The notes beneath the pieces are model-generated. The model worked only from the letters and a program-made list of their open reading frames with translations. It was not told where the DNA came from and did no database searches. DNA of 64,000 bases from Corynespora cassiicola (Eukaryota > Ascomycota > Dothideomycetes > Pleosporales > Corynesporascaceae), in contig JAEUWY010000005.1 of the NCBI GenBank assembly GCA_022059125.1, positions 1,860,001 through 1,924,000 of the forward strand, read 5' to 3'. Shown one piece after another: positions 48,541 through 60,538 of the stretch. Each line of letters begins with the position of its first letter. Within the stretch, counting starts at the first letter, position 1. The position numbers were made by a program, and so were the translations under genes.

Positions 48541-49982
48541 ATCGGCGGACTGCCTCGATCTATGAATGGCTTCGGGTGGTCGAGTGCCCGCCCTGGAAAA
48601 GAGCTGGGGACATGGCAAATCCACCTTGGGCATTTCTGTCGAACTGGAGCGCTCGCAACACGCGCTCCCCGTTTTCCCCTGACAGAAAAAGCCAGGGCCT
48701 GGGGTGGTCCAGCCTCGGCACCACTAGCGGTTCCTCTGCGGCGTATCGATAAGAAGGCAATAAGAACCCAATATTGTGGGCCGTGAACAGGATATGCCAA
48801 CGCGCGTCCCTCATCCTTATGATTGTCCTCGTCCTGAACTTGGCGTATTTTGGCGTATTCGGCGTGCTTGGGTTGGGTCACCGGAACCCGCCCCATGTGC
48901 CCGAAAAAGTCAGCTCGGCCACAAAGAAATCATCATGAAACGTGGTTGACTAGGTTAAAAATAGCTTCCAGCACCAATTGAGTAGGTTCGGCCAGCTATC
49001 TTTTGCAGCAGGCGTGGGTCGCTTGTCGTAAAGGCGTATTTGTGCCATGTGCTGCCACTAGGAGGCCTAGGTTGGTGAGTGTTCAGTGGGACGGGTGGAG
49101 GACAGCGCTAGAAAGATAGGAGAAATTCTCGAACTTCTCAAACACCTATGAACCAGGCACAAGAGTGGCGAGCGGGCGGGATAAATAAAGATGGTCGCTA
49201 ATGAGATCAGGCAAAGGGGCAAAGTGGCCCTCTCTCTCCGCCTCGACGCGCGGATGAGGGCCAAGGAGTGTCCCAGCTTCCGTTGAAGTCGCGGATCGGC
49301 CAAGCGTCTTTTGCGCCGGAGAACCAGTCGCGATGCTCTGCAATGTTTCCAGTAACCCGAAATGCGGCGCGATCGTTCGTCCCAACTGCCGCTAGCATGG
49401 CAGCACGGGGTGCGTGATTGAAGCAGTTAGACGGCATCATCACCCACTGATCCGCCAAGCCCTTGGAACACGGCACCGAGACCCTGAAAAAGGCCGCGGT
49501 TCGCGACCAGGCGTGTGCCAGGCGGAGCTGATGCGGGTCACAGCCCCGCTAGAGTGAGGAAATAGGGGCGCTGGCCCCATCATGAGGAGCGATCAGGGAC
49601 TCGACAGAGGCAGAGCCGCGACTATAACCTGTCACGAGCGGCCGGCTAGCCGCATCTGGCGATTGACGCGAACCATTCATTGGCGGCTCGAGGGCCCAAG
49701 CAGCTAGCCAGCGAGGAGAGGGTTCTTTAGTACGTCTCAGGCTACACCACAGATTCACTCAGCCCCGTGGGTGCGAGGCCGTTTGCAAAAAAAAGGGAGC
49801 CAGCCTAGACTGTGAAGAAATGGACCGTGCATACGCGCAATTTCTCCACAGCTCGCATACGTTGCGTGAGGGTCGGTCCCGTTCACTTGCCCGAGCAATG
49901 CCGCCTCATATACCTCTCAGCATCCTCCAAGGCTCCTCTGGTACTCTGGTACTTTGCTCACCCCTACTTCCCTACAGCTCCC

Positions 49983-51914
49983 ATGTCGCGCCAGCAAACA
50001 ATCTCGCCGGCGGAGATCGAACGTCTGATTGGCCAGAATGAGCCCGTCGTGATACACGAGGGCTACGCTCTGAATCTGGGGAAATGGATCGATAACCACC
50101 CAGGCGGACGCCTAGCGATCTTGCATATGGTCGGCCGGGACGCAACCGATGAGATCAATATGTAAGTCTCGCGTAGTCCCGTCGCCGTTGCGGGTGATGT
50201 TCACCTCACCATTACCTCTTGGGGAAAGCTGCCGCCAGCTTCCGGAGCCTCAGTCAGCATCAGATCGTAAACTAACCCGATTACTGCCAGATACCACTCG
50301 AACAAGGCCCTCCTTATGATGAAACAATACCGCATTGGTCGCATCCAAACACCCTGGACCAACCTCGACCCTCCGATTCGCTCCCTAAACGCACTCGAGA
50401 ACCAGAAGTTACAAGAGAAGCAGGCAGGCCCCACGGGACATGGCCATGGTCCGAGACGCAGTGTGGATCTGTCCAAGGTAGGCTTCACACATGGCTGCTC
50501 CAAGGGAATGCGACGCTAACAGCGTCCTCTAGGTCACTGCCATCATTAGCAAGCAACTCAACCCGAACAAGGACGCCAGTGTATGCAGGTCGCGTGCCAC
50601 CACACCTGACCCTGAGAAGCAAGCCCTGCTCGATACGGTAACGACAGACCCAGTATCGGATAAGAAGAGCCATAGAGAGCGTTATGCCACCGAATGTGAA
50701 GGCAAGGAGATCGAGGATGGCTTGAGGGAAAACCCGTCGCTCGACGCGGCAACGCAACAAGCGATCATCCTGGACTACCGCGCGCTCCACGAACGTATCA
50801 AAGAGGAGGGCCTATACCAATGTCGGTATTCCGAGTACGCGAAAGAGTCGGTTCGCTACGGCATACTATTCGCCACGTTCCTGTATCTACTGCATTGCAA
50901 ATGGTACATAACCTCTGCATTGTTTCTGGGTCTGTTCTGGGTGAGTTTTTTTCCCCGACCCTACCACACGAGCAAAACCAAGTATACTGACCATGTCAAC
51001 AGCAACAAATCATGTTCACGGCCCACGATGCCGGCCACCGCGGCATCACCGGATCCTTCATTCCCGACACCCTTATTGGAGCCTTCATCGCGGACTTTTG
51101 CTGCGGCCTGTCGATCGGCTGGTGGAAGTCTTCGCACAACGTACATCACCTAGTCACCAACATGCCAGAGCACGATCCTGACATCCAAAACATTCCCCTC
51201 TTCAGCACGTCGCCCACCTACTTCAAATCAATCCTCTCATCCTTTTATAATTTCCAATTTGTCTGGGATGCAGCCGCCGACTTTCTGGTCCCGTTGCAAA
51301 AGTACACGTACTATCCCGTCATGGCCGTCGCACGATTCAATCTGTACATGCTCAGCTGGTTGCACCTGTGCTCGCCCCGTGCCGCACAGCTGGGCGCAGC
51401 CTGGTGGACCCGCCCCGTCGAGATCGTCTTCATGGCCTGTTATTGGTACCTGTTCGGATACCGACTTGTTTGGCTTACACTCCCCAACTGGCCGGTGCGT
51501 ATCGGCTTTGTGCTTGCCTCGCACATCGTGACCATGGTCTTGCATGTTCAGATCACGCTGTCGCACTGGGGCATGCCGACTGCGGACCTCGGGCCTGAGG
51601 AATCGTTCCCTCAGCGCCAGCTGCGCACCACCATGGACGTCGAGTGCCCTGCGTGGTTGGACTGGGTCCATGGCGGACTTCAGTTCCAGGCTGTACACCA
51701 CCTGTTCCCCAGGGTGCCCAGGCACAATCTGCGCCGAGGCCAGGAGTTGGTGCGCGAGTTCTGCGAGAAGACGGGTGTCAAGTATCACTGCTATGGGTTT
51801 GTCAAGGGCAATGGTATAGTGCTGAATAGGCTCGAAGAAGTGGCCAAGATGGTCAAGATGATGGTTGATTGCCAGAAAGATATGGCAGAGACGGGAGAGA
51901 GTGGCCTGCACTGA
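49983..51914 (+). CDS. Sphingolipid delta-8 desaturase with fused cytochrome b5
   Basis: Integral ER enzyme that adds the delta-8 double bond to the long-chain base of fungal glucosylceramides. Exons: 49983-50161, 50291-50477, 50533-50940 and 51003-51914, giving 561 residues. The N-terminal cytochrome b5 domain has the haem motif HPGG at residues 39-42 and the second haem ligand in YHSNKA. The desaturase part has three histidine boxes: HDAGH (about 266), HNVHH (about 305) and QAVHH (about 486), the last with Gln replacing the first His as in front-end desaturases. Membrane helices are visible between them (GILFATFLYLLHC, IVFMACYWYLFGY). A 110-residue charged insert lies between b5 and desaturase, as in fungal homologues. 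The ATG gives the usual short leader before the b5 fold; no upstream ATG is in frame. Confidence 0.94.
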
Positions 51915-52518
51915 TGGTGCTATTGATGCATCGGGCATACGAGTTTCCTTTTCTCCATGGCGTTCAGGGCAGATACCAATTTCGTAGAGACAAATTCAAA
52001 AGAGTGTATTCCACAAGGATTAGCGTCTGTGTGTGCATGGTTCAGGAGAACATGCGGTGGCCATTTATCCTACCACACTGGCGTCAAGTCGAGATAATGG
52101 AGGATGCCACGCGCGGCAGGGCAAGGCGCGTCGCGTGGCGGACCATGATGGTACGGGACCCGTGACTGGCGTGTATGGGCAGGGCACGGCAGGGCAACAG
52201 CGGCGTGTACCCATATTTGACAGCAGATGACGTGCGACGCGGACGGCATAGGATGGATTCATGTCACGATGAGGTGAAGTTGGTGGAGTCGAGGCTAAAT
52301 TGTTCACATGCTTAGGCGTCACCCGTGGTCACGATAAGCGAGGCGGTCGGTACGTCACCGCTCGAAGCTTCCAGCGCCCTTTCCCGTCTCAACACCACAA
52401 CGTCAGGCTGCCACACTCCGCCCCTTTCTGGCCTCCCAACCATCCACAATGGGGACTCATACATCTACTTGCTCCTCTGCCATGATATGAACGCTGCCCT
52501 CCCGGCCCAAACACCACC
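51915..52518. other. Spacer and 5' leader region before the DDHD gene
   Basis: About 0.6 kb in tandem arrangement. Near the right end two short upstream ATG frames share a stop (ATG 52449 and ATG 52482, both ending at TGA 52488-52490), and another ATG at 52487 opens a frame that overlaps the DDHD start. Confidence 0.5.
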
Positions 52519-55362
52519 ATGGCTGCCTCCGCCAGCGACGAGCCCGCCATGTCGTCGCACGCCAACCAGTACATCCGCGAGGTGCTGCATTCGGCCGAAG
52601 CCCCGCCTGCCATCCCCATTCGCTATTTCTACACGTCGCCGCTCGCTATCGATGACCCTCTATCACCCCTGCCACCCCCGCTGACCGGCGCCAGTACCCG
52701 CAGGCAGCCGCCACGCCCCTTCTCCGAATATGACAATGAGGCCATAAACTCGACCTGGCTGGATCTGCGGAAGAAGATCCTCAAGCACAATGAAGAACTG
52801 GGGGAAAAGCGGTCTGACACGCCCGGTACGCCCACGAATCCGGCCGTGGCACGCTTGAAGCGCAAGAGAGGCGAATCTGCGTCTGGGGATGAGGCGTTCC
52901 GAGCCACCCAAAGCAAAGACATACCCCCGTCAAGATCTCCCAGCAGAGGCCAGTACTCGCGCTCTGCAGATGTTGAGCGTGGTCGATCGAGTTCGAGCGC
53001 CGGCTATTATCCCTCGCCCATCTCAACGTCCTTGCGCGCACTCGACCCGGGAAATACATCACCATTGCTGGAGCCCACAACCACAGGCACCCCCTTTATC
53101 AGGGCCCCATCTCGCGGTGATCTGAACAACTTGAGACGGCCTGGGTCTGTAGAGGGACGCAGGCGGCCGGCGCCTCACGAGCTGGACAGCTACAAATGGG
53201 ATGATGACATGGAGCCTGCCCTGTCAGGTCCCAAGGACAAGGGGCCTGCTCAGAGCTCTTCCAAGGCCAAGTCTGGCCCATCGGCGAAGGTGCCTGTTGG
53301 CGTGTCCAGGCTCCACCACGTAGTCATGGATGCCGATTCTATCCGTATGGAGCCGATATACTGGTCGCCTGTGAATGACATCGCAAGCGTAGTCCGAGGC
53401 ACATGGTTCTACAAAGACACGATGATGCCGGTAGAAATCGAGGTTGCCAATATGCTCGAGGCTGGCTATCTTGAATTACAGCCATGGACTGAGACGTGGA
53501 AAGACGAATTGAATAGTGCCATTGAAGTAGGCGCTCTAGGAGAGATGAAGATCCTCCACAAACTATGGCCAGACAAGCCCGTGAAGGTCGAGAGCCGGCC
53601 AAATACTTCTCAACAAATGCTCACTACAGGCTTGGTCCAAAACACCTCACCCGAGGACCCTAATGACCCTGAGAAGGAGCGACGTAATATTGTGGAGCAT
53701 GCTTGTGACCTCATCGATGTCTCAGCGGGTCCCGACGGGCCAGATAACAAGGCAGCTGGTGATCTCGAGTACACTCACAACGGATACAAGAACCTGTATA
53801 AGAAAGCAGGAGTCATATATGCTAACGACAAAGAGGCTTACCTGCTGAGGCCATCACTCCAACCCTCACAGTACTATGGACGACGGCCTTTGGCTAATTA
53901 TATTCGCAAGGGTCGTTCCATCGGTCTATGCGTGGTTCGTGGCTTTGATCAGGATGCTTGGGAAAAGTTACACCCAAGCAAAAACACGCCAAAGGCACAA
54001 AAAGCCCGTGAAGGGGTATCCACTGCGCAAGCGGGCGCCCCACCTTCTAGGAGGCAAAAGTCTGACCCCGAACTAGCTCTTTCTGAACGACCTCAGGTCA
54101 CTGACCTAGTTCTTGTCATTCACGGCATTGGTCAAAAACTCTCGGAGAGGGTTGAAACATTCCATTTTACCCACGCGATTAACGCTTTCAGGAGAGAGGT
54201 GAATGTTGAGCTGGGTTCGAATGATGTCAAGCGCCATTTGAGAAAAGACATGGGTGGTATCATGGTGTTGCCAGTATGTTCACATTTATTCTCTACCATT
54301 CATATTTGCTAATTATGCTAGGTCAACTGGAGACTCCGCATATCTCTTGAAGACGATGCAAGCGGTGAAGCAGAAGTTGAAGATCCTTCGGTCAACAAAT
54401 ACACCCTGAAGGACATCACTCCAGAAACCCTACCTTCAGTCCGTGGCATCGTTAGCGACGTCATGTTAGATATCCCGTACTATCTCTCAACAGAACACAA
54501 TCCCAAAATGGTCTCGGCCTGCATTCAGGAGGCGAATCGTATATACCGACTCTGGTGCGCCAACAATCCTGGCTTTTCCGAATGGGGCCGCGTGCACCTT
54601 GTCGCCCATTCTCTTGGAAGTGTGATGTCTGTAGATATCCTCAGCCAGCAACCAAGTGTCGTCAATCCCCAATTTGGCGATCCTTCCTTTCCCAAAGAAG
54701 AAATTCCCAAAGACCACTTCATATTCAATACAAGTTCACTCTTTGTCTGCGGCAGCCCTGTGGGCTTCTTTCTTCTCCTGAAAAAAGCTGGCTTACTTCC
54801 GCGAAGAGACAAGGAGAAGCCTGGCGCAGACTCATATGAAACCCCTGGCGTGGCTGGCGAACAAGGTACCTACGGCTGTATCGCGGTAGACAACATCTAC
54901 AACATCGTTAATCCATACGATCCCGTTGCCTATCGCCTGAATGCCGCCGTGGATGTGACATATGCTGAGATGCTGCGGCCTGCCATAATCCCGAGCGCCA
55001 CCACGTCCTGGCTCAGTATTTCCAACCCTTTCCGCAGGGGAGATGCTGCCCATACACTCCACAAGCCTGCCACTGTCCGCCTGCCCTCCAATGTGGAGCT
55101 GGAAACCCACAATTTTACAAGAGAAGAGATCGCAGAAAAACGGGCATATTTGCTGAATGACAACGGCCAAATCGACTATTTTTTGAAATATGGCGGCGGA
55201 GCATTAGAGATCCAGTACCTTACCATGCTTGGCGCACATAGCAGTTACTGGATCAGCAGGGATTTCGTGCGCATGATTGTGGTTGAAGTCGGGCGGGGAC
55301 TCGGTAAAGAAGGCACCGTCCTGGCAATGCGAGCTCAAAAAAAGAAACCTAGCGTCATCTAG
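52519..55362 (+). CDS. DDHD-domain phospholipase (intracellular PA-PLA1 family)
   Basis: Predicted intracellular phospholipase A1 acting on phosphatidic acid and related lipids, family of mammalian DDHD1/SEC23IP; fungal relatives are linked to mitochondria and lipid turnover. Exons: 52519-54273 and 54322-55362, giving 931 residues. The N-terminal 260 residues are low-complexity with Ser/Pro/Arg. A WWE-like region follows (YWSPVNDIASVVRGTWFYKD). Then come the lipase strand LVLVIHGIGQKLSER and the nucleophile elbow VAHSLGSVMSVD near residue 682. The C-terminal DDHD domain shows FVCGSPVGFF, NPYDPVAYR, IDYFLK and HSSYWISRDFVRM, which supply the four metal-type residues. The intron lies between the lipase blocks. 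The start has a good CACCATGG context. Alternative ATGs upstream are out of frame. Confidence 0.95.
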
Positions 55363-55895
55363 ATTGGAACAAAGTGCGGGATAGATACCATTTCCTTGTC
55401 TTTGGAAGATAAAATGGGCAGCACAGAGCCTTGGCGTGGATACGCCTTTTTTCATCAGGGTGGCGTTTTCGATTTGATTTTACTAGAACGGACCGGGAGG
55501 CCTGACTGATACCATTTCTTATATAAACTAATACCGAATGAAGCTCTAAATGCGCGTAAAATTCTTGCATTTTTGTTATTGAGACATTCCTGTTCAATGG
55601 TAGCCCTCGCCATCCCGCACTACTGAGTCACTCCAACATATTTGCGACCATTTATTCAAAGATCAAGAATAATCCTGCAGTTTCTTGCTACTACGTGCGC
55701 TTACGTCTGATTAATCTCCAGCTCCTGGTCAGACACTGGGACTACCACATCTTGATTCACATAAACGTGGATTGCGGTGAAACGACTCTGTTGCCTGTTA
55801 CTCAAACAAGCTTGGCAATACCCGATTATCACCCGAATTAACCTTCACTTTCCCAACTAAAACACCTCGTCACTCTTACAACGCAATTTTCAAAA
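55363..55895. other. AT-rich spacer before F-box/ankyrin pseudogene
   Basis: About 0.5 kb with the DDHD 3' region. No gene is visible beyond an 80-codon minus frame without features. Confidence 0.5.
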
Positions 55896-56807
55896 ATGAC
55901 TTCTCAAATCCCACTGCTAGCTCTCCCGAATGAGCTGCTCATCGAGGTCGCCTCCCACATGTTTACTTCGGATCTCAAGCGCTTTGGCCAAAGCACCCGC
56001 AAGATTTACTACTTCGTCGAGGATTACTTGGGTGGATGACGATACAACAAAGGGATCTCGAGACTATCAGATAATGTTATTCGCAAAACCGTCAAGCACC
56101 TTTCTTGTCAGGTCTATCGAAAAAACCTCGCCCAAACGTGTTATAGGTTTTATCCTCTGATCACAAATTTTGTCCATCGCCAGGATGCGGAAGATAGAAG
56201 TAGCTTAGTACGCTATGCTGCTGCGAGAAACTTGATGAGAATGGCGTCAAGAATGATTCGCGCAGGTGCCGATCTCGAATATTCACCTACACTCTATTGC
56301 ACCCCGCTGGAGATCGCAGCCAGAAATGGATATGAATAAATGGCTAAGATGCTTTTGAGAGCCGGAGCTAGTCGAACAGTAGAAGGCTATGCTCTTCCGT
56401 TGTTCTCCGCTATCTATAAAAGACACGAGAGCATTGCCATTTTACTTTCCGAAGGCAGTGACATGAACGTAATACCGCTTCTTCCCGAAAAACTTACGGC
56501 TTTGAAATTGGCATGCAAGCATAAATTGGTAAATCTGGTCCGTTACTACCTTGAACATGGAGCATGCAAACTTGCGACTAAGAGCTCTGCTTTGTGGCTT
56601 ACTCTGGAAACGGATTCTGTAAAAGAGGTATTTATTAAGAGAAGGGTACACCAGGATGTTCTTGAAATTGTAATGTTGCTCATGAATCACGGAGCAGATC
56701 CCGATATACTCTGCAAGTTTTCTTCTAGCGGAGAAACTTCACGAAAAATAGCTTCGTTTCATCCGGACCCACGGATCAGGGCTTATTTCTACAAAACAAC
56801 ACCTTGA
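55896..56807 (+). pseudogene. F-box/ankyrin-repeat protein, disrupted by two in-frame stops
   Basis: One continuous frame of 303 codons reads as an F-box protein with ankyrin repeats but has stops TGA at 56037-56039 and TAA at 56337-56339. The N-terminus (IPLLALPNELLIEVASHMF, then RFGQSTRKIYYFVEDYL) is a typical fungal F-box. After the first stop come RKNLAQTCYRFYPLI and ankyrin segments (MIRAGADLEYSP, PLEIAARNGYE), then past the second stop AKMLLRAGAS, AILLSEGSDMNVI, LVRYYLEHGACKL and MLLMNHGADPDI. The intact relative would be a substrate adaptor of SCF ubiquitin ligases. TGG to TGA and CAA to TAA would explain both stops by C-to-T type changes. I looked for an intron that would remove the first stop and found none with matching phase. 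The part from 56340 could be read as a 155-codon gene, but lacks an F-box. Confidence 0.8.
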
Positions 56808-57589
56808 ATTCAAACTGAAAATAGGAGAGAAGATTTGTTAGGCCCGCAACAGGTAGTCAAGGGACGGATACTAATCGCCCCAACAAGAATCCCTCGCAAG
56901 CAACCCTGTGAAATTTCTCCAAGGAAAAATAAAGTCCGGGAACAGAAATGCATCTTCGGATGAGAATATCGTCAAAAAATGGCATCCCCCAGACAACTAA
57001 AGTGTTTCGGAGCTCACGAAGAGCATCTCAAATAATGGTAAAAAAAAGATAGAGAAGCCTTGCACTGAAGACATGGATTCAAAATCAATGAAGAAAACAG
57101 TGAAGGAGCTCTCAGCGGATACCGAACCCTCTCAACTTTCAGGGCTACCCAAGACTCGAGAAAAGCCCCACAGACAGAAGCATTAGAGAATAAGGAGTAC
57201 ATTGCTACTTATAAAAGGTCTTTTAGATAGCTTTATAGCCAGCTGTAGATGCCTATTACGAGGCGGCATGTTGAGATGAAGAGAATGTTGAGATACTCAG
57301 ATGCGCGGCACCCTCAACATAAAACATCATCGCGAATACCTACACTACTATTACAAGGCGGCCAGTTAGCAAAAAAAAACAATAACACAAAATCAAGTAT
57401 CCGATCTATATACTGCAAAAATTGCTTCAATAGTTACGGTCCAAGAGACAATCCATTATTGATTGAGCATAAGGTTTATAAAGCTTCCACCGTGGCTGGC
57501 GCGCTAGATAACAATACGATGTCATGCTGACTTGCACACCCCTCATTCAAAATTCACTCTGTCCAAGGAATGTCATGATATCATCCCCA
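56808..57589. other. AT-rich intergenic region
   Basis: About 0.8 kb between the pseudogene and the membrane-protein gene. Only one 93-codon frame without features occurs. I see no gene. Confidence 0.5.
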
Positions 57590-58048
57590 TCAAGGTCTCT
57601 TTACTTTATCTTCAGAGACGCCCAGTCCTCCGAGGAACGCGACTCTAATCAATGCCACCCACGTCGTGAAAAGTAGATTGAACCAATCCCCAGGTAGCCA
57701 TTTGCTCAAATCCGTCTTATTTTGCTTTACCATCGACACATAAACAACGACGATAAGAGAAAGATCTACCATCAGAGTTGCCCCCTGGACAATCTTCCAT
57801 AGTCTCAAATCCGAGGTTGCACGCTGGAGTACGCCGTACATGATACCCATGAAAGCATACAAGGCACCGGTTTGATACAGCAGGATCCCGTGAGAAAGAG
57901 AGTCATATGGAACGACAGATGGAGGTAATATGGTCCCCAGTATTGTAGCAGGGCTGAAGATGCAGGTGAGGACCGTGAAGAAGAGGACTGTGGGATCGAC
58001 TATAGTGAACCAAATGCGGTAGAATGAATGGATATTGGGAGTAGTCAT
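57590..58048 (-). CDS. Small four-helix membrane protein (DUF7704-like)
   Basis: A 152-residue single-exon protein, likely with four membrane helices: about residues 10-45 (IWFTIVDPTVLFFTVLTCIF), 53-75 (GILLYQTGALYAFMGIMYG), 84-106 (IVQGATLMVDLSLIVVVYVS) and 119-143 (WFNLLFTTWVALIRVAFLGG). This layout, with an N-terminal RIWFTIVDP start and a DLSLI third helix, resembles small fungal membrane proteins often found near oxidoreductase genes. The DUF7704 name is from memory of that pattern and would need a profile search. Function is unknown. The short-chain dehydrogenase lies on the same strand upstream. Confidence 0.75.
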   Translation of the reverse strand: MTTPNIHSFYRIWFTIVDPTVLFFTVLTCIFSPATILGTILPPSVVPYDSLSHGILLYQTGALYAFMGIMYGVLQRATSDLRLWKIVQGATLMVDLSLIVVVYVSMVKQNKTDLSKWLPGDWFNLLFTTWVALIRVAFLGGLGVSEDKVKRP

Positions 58049-58383
58049 TGCTGTTAAATGCCTTGTGTCAACTATGTAGATATATTTGGAGCTGAAAATG
58101 TAACTGGCGCTCGGTTTTGGGATGGAACTGAGAATAAGGATGGGCGCGGACTGAGGTTTTGATGTGAGCTTTTAGCGTAGGCTTGGCGGAGACAAACGAA
58201 GGAGTGGAAATGACACAGTCAGACCTAAACTTCTATAGCATAGCGCTGACATGCAGATAATCCTAAGGCTAAGGCCAAATTGGTGTAGATATTTGGTACT
58301 CTGCATGAGCAGGTATGGGAGAACCGGCTCCAGCATCGATGGGGTAAGAGGTGGGATTCTTTCCTCTGGTGGCTGTCATATTA
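58049..58383. other. Spacer between SDR and membrane-protein genes
   Basis: About 335 bases downstream of the SDR stop (on its strand), containing the promoter of the small membrane protein. No gene is seen. Confidence 0.5.
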
Positions 58384-59476
58384 CTACCACTTGACTGCTC
58401 CATCAACTTCATAGACAGCTCCGCTGACATATCTCGCTTCGTTGGAGAATAGAAATATGACCACATCTGCTACCTCTTCTGGTGTACCCCACCTCTCTAA
58501 AGCGCAGCTAAGCTTGTCAGCGATCTGGTCTAGTCATGCTAATTTGGATGTGCCTACGCTTTGGAATTTTCTTCAACTATTCTACCACCCTTTACGATAC
58601 TGGAATTCGTAGGCGTATTAATATATCCCGGAGCTACGCAGTTGACGCGGATACCCCTGGGGCCAATCTCAAGCGCTAAGCTCTTCATCATCCCAATTAC
58701 TCCATGTTTCGTCGTATCTTCAAATTAAACAGTCAGTGTAATATTTACAGAGTATAAAAAAAGCCTTGAAGGCTGGAGATATTCCTGAAGCGATTGGCAA
58801 GAGACACCCTGATGAAGTTGCTAAGACCCAGGATTTGGAACGCAAAAAGTGGAATATCTGGTTGGATTTACTTACTGAAGCGACTTTAGCTCTTAAAATA
58901 TAACAGGGGAGGGAATGATACCTGTAGATTGATTGGAAGGCCGTTCCGCGTGTACCAGACATGCTTGCGACAGTGACAATACTAGAACCCCTCTTCATAT
59001 GGGGCAAACCTTCTCGTGTGACAAGGAACACACCTTTCATATTCACACCTACTTGCATATCCCAGTAGTCAAGAGTAGTCTCCTCGAAGGGAATATTGGT
59101 CGGGTTGATACCCGCACAATTGAAGATGTGATCTAGTCGTCCAAACTCTTCGATCGTCGCACGTACGAATGATCTCACATCTGACTCGGAGCTGACATCT
59201 ACCTTTTGAAATAGCACAGAAGATTTATCCGTAATCTCGGCCTCGAGGCCGGAAAGTGCACTTGCGTTGACGTCGCATAATGATAGAGAGGCACCGGTGG
59301 AGGCTAATTTGAGAGTGGTTGCTCGACTGTACACACCGAGAATTAGCATTAGTTTTTAGGACAGATAAACCTAGGAGCATTTATAAAGCACGGGAAGCGG
59401 TAACCATGTATGCTTACCCGATTCCACTGGCGGCGCCTGTGACAAGTACGACTTGATTCTGAAATTTGCTAGCCAT
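58384..59476 (-). CDS. Short-chain dehydrogenase/reductase, possible splice defect
   Basis: Classical SDR of about 250 residues, probably an NAD(P)-dependent oxidoreductase on a small hydroxyl or keto compound. Exons proposed: 59476-59418, 59326-58922, 58717-58558 and 58507-58384. The cofactor motif TGAASGIG spans the first splice. CDVN, the NCAGIN motif, catalytic Ser in VASMSG and Tyr in SIY, with Lys in [32 protein letters not shown] and the C-terminal [14 protein letters not shown] are all present. Exons 1, 3 and 4 join cleanly. The join of exon 2 to exon 3 is one base out of phase with the only visible donor and acceptor, although removing one base would give exactly the Tyr-x-x-x-Lys motif. 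Retention of that intron gives a stop at 58720. It may be a recent pseudogene, or I have missed an unusual splice site. Confidence 0.8.
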
Positions 59477-60538
59477 GGTGCATCGCCGGAACAAACCAAT
59501 GCTGTTTAATCGTTTAGGGCAGGACAGTGGTACAGCCTACGGATTTGAAAATGATCAGATTAGAAAATGATTCCAGCCTTTATCAAAGGAAGGTATCGGA
59601 ATAGTATCCGTTCGATTAGAATTTCGTCTATATCTCCAGCGCGGGGTATGCGTTAAGTTACCCCACGACTCGGTATCCCTCCCGAATCCCGTGGTAATGA
59701 AAAAACGTTTTGATAACACATGAAGAGTTTTATTTATTTGCACCTACATCCTGAACTGATTTTATTTTGTTGCAAGTTGCTAGTCGCACATGAACCTTGA
59801 ATCTTTTCTAGTTGATCCAAAGACGCCGGGTGAGATCTCTGAGACTGTTGACGCTGAAACATGACGGCAAAAATAATAATAATTGATAATGAATTAGTTT
59901 GTAGCAGATGGGATGACAAAGAGTCAATAGGAGACGAACTGATTGGGAGATGGATACTATGACGTCATGGGAGCTCCGACTGCCAGCTGTTTTTGGTGAC
60001 CGTTAGTCTCTTCGTCAATCATATAGGTAGGATTACTATTCTGACAATTGAATTGATAAATTTTTAGCTTTCCCCAATTACTCCATGACTAAAAACACTT
60101 TAGTTAAGCTTGTGTGTGTTGATTAGTGTTAGCGGAGCTCGGCTTTGATACCGGGAAACTTATACCCGATTCCCTGCACCAGTTGCCTAGACTATCAGCA
60201 TAAATCGATCTAATATATCATTGCAGTCATCAGTAATTCTGTTTGAGTTTTATTTTATCTAGTTCACTGTTGATTGTGATAGTTGTTTTACATTCGGAAA
60301 GCCCTCCAGAAGCCTTTTTGGGAGAGGCATCAGATCAAACTCCTCATTCAAGTATAGTAGATAGAATAATCAGAATAATAGATTAGATAGTAAATCGTTT
60401 CTTATCTACGACAGCTGACAGCTGGCTCTGCAGCGACCCTCGGCTCTGCTTCCGAACATCTGGTTGCCCTTAAATCTATATATATTGCACACCGTATCCA
60501 ACTCGGCTGGCATACGCAACCACCAAGAGCTATGAAGC
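59477..60538. promoter_or_regulatory. Divergent region between SDR and aldo-keto reductase
   Basis: About 1.06 kb of AT-rich DNA separating two head-to-head oxidoreductase genes, so it must hold both promoters. A TATATATT run near 60478-60485 is about 55-60 bases upstream of the reductase ATG and may be its TATA box. Confidence 0.5.

Larger units (their letters stand above)
46633..49982. other. Divergent 3.3-kb region between CCCH gene and desaturase
   Basis: Frames up to 138 codons occur on both strands without domains or signal peptides. Around 48.2-48.45 kb both strands are open at once, but neither product is recognisable. Two short tandem repeats are listed separately. I support no gene here. 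Confidence 0.45.

Noticed and set aside
56340..56807. A separate 155-codon ankyrin gene
   Set aside because: It continues in frame with the F-box part across a single TAA, so it is better read as the tail of one disrupted gene.
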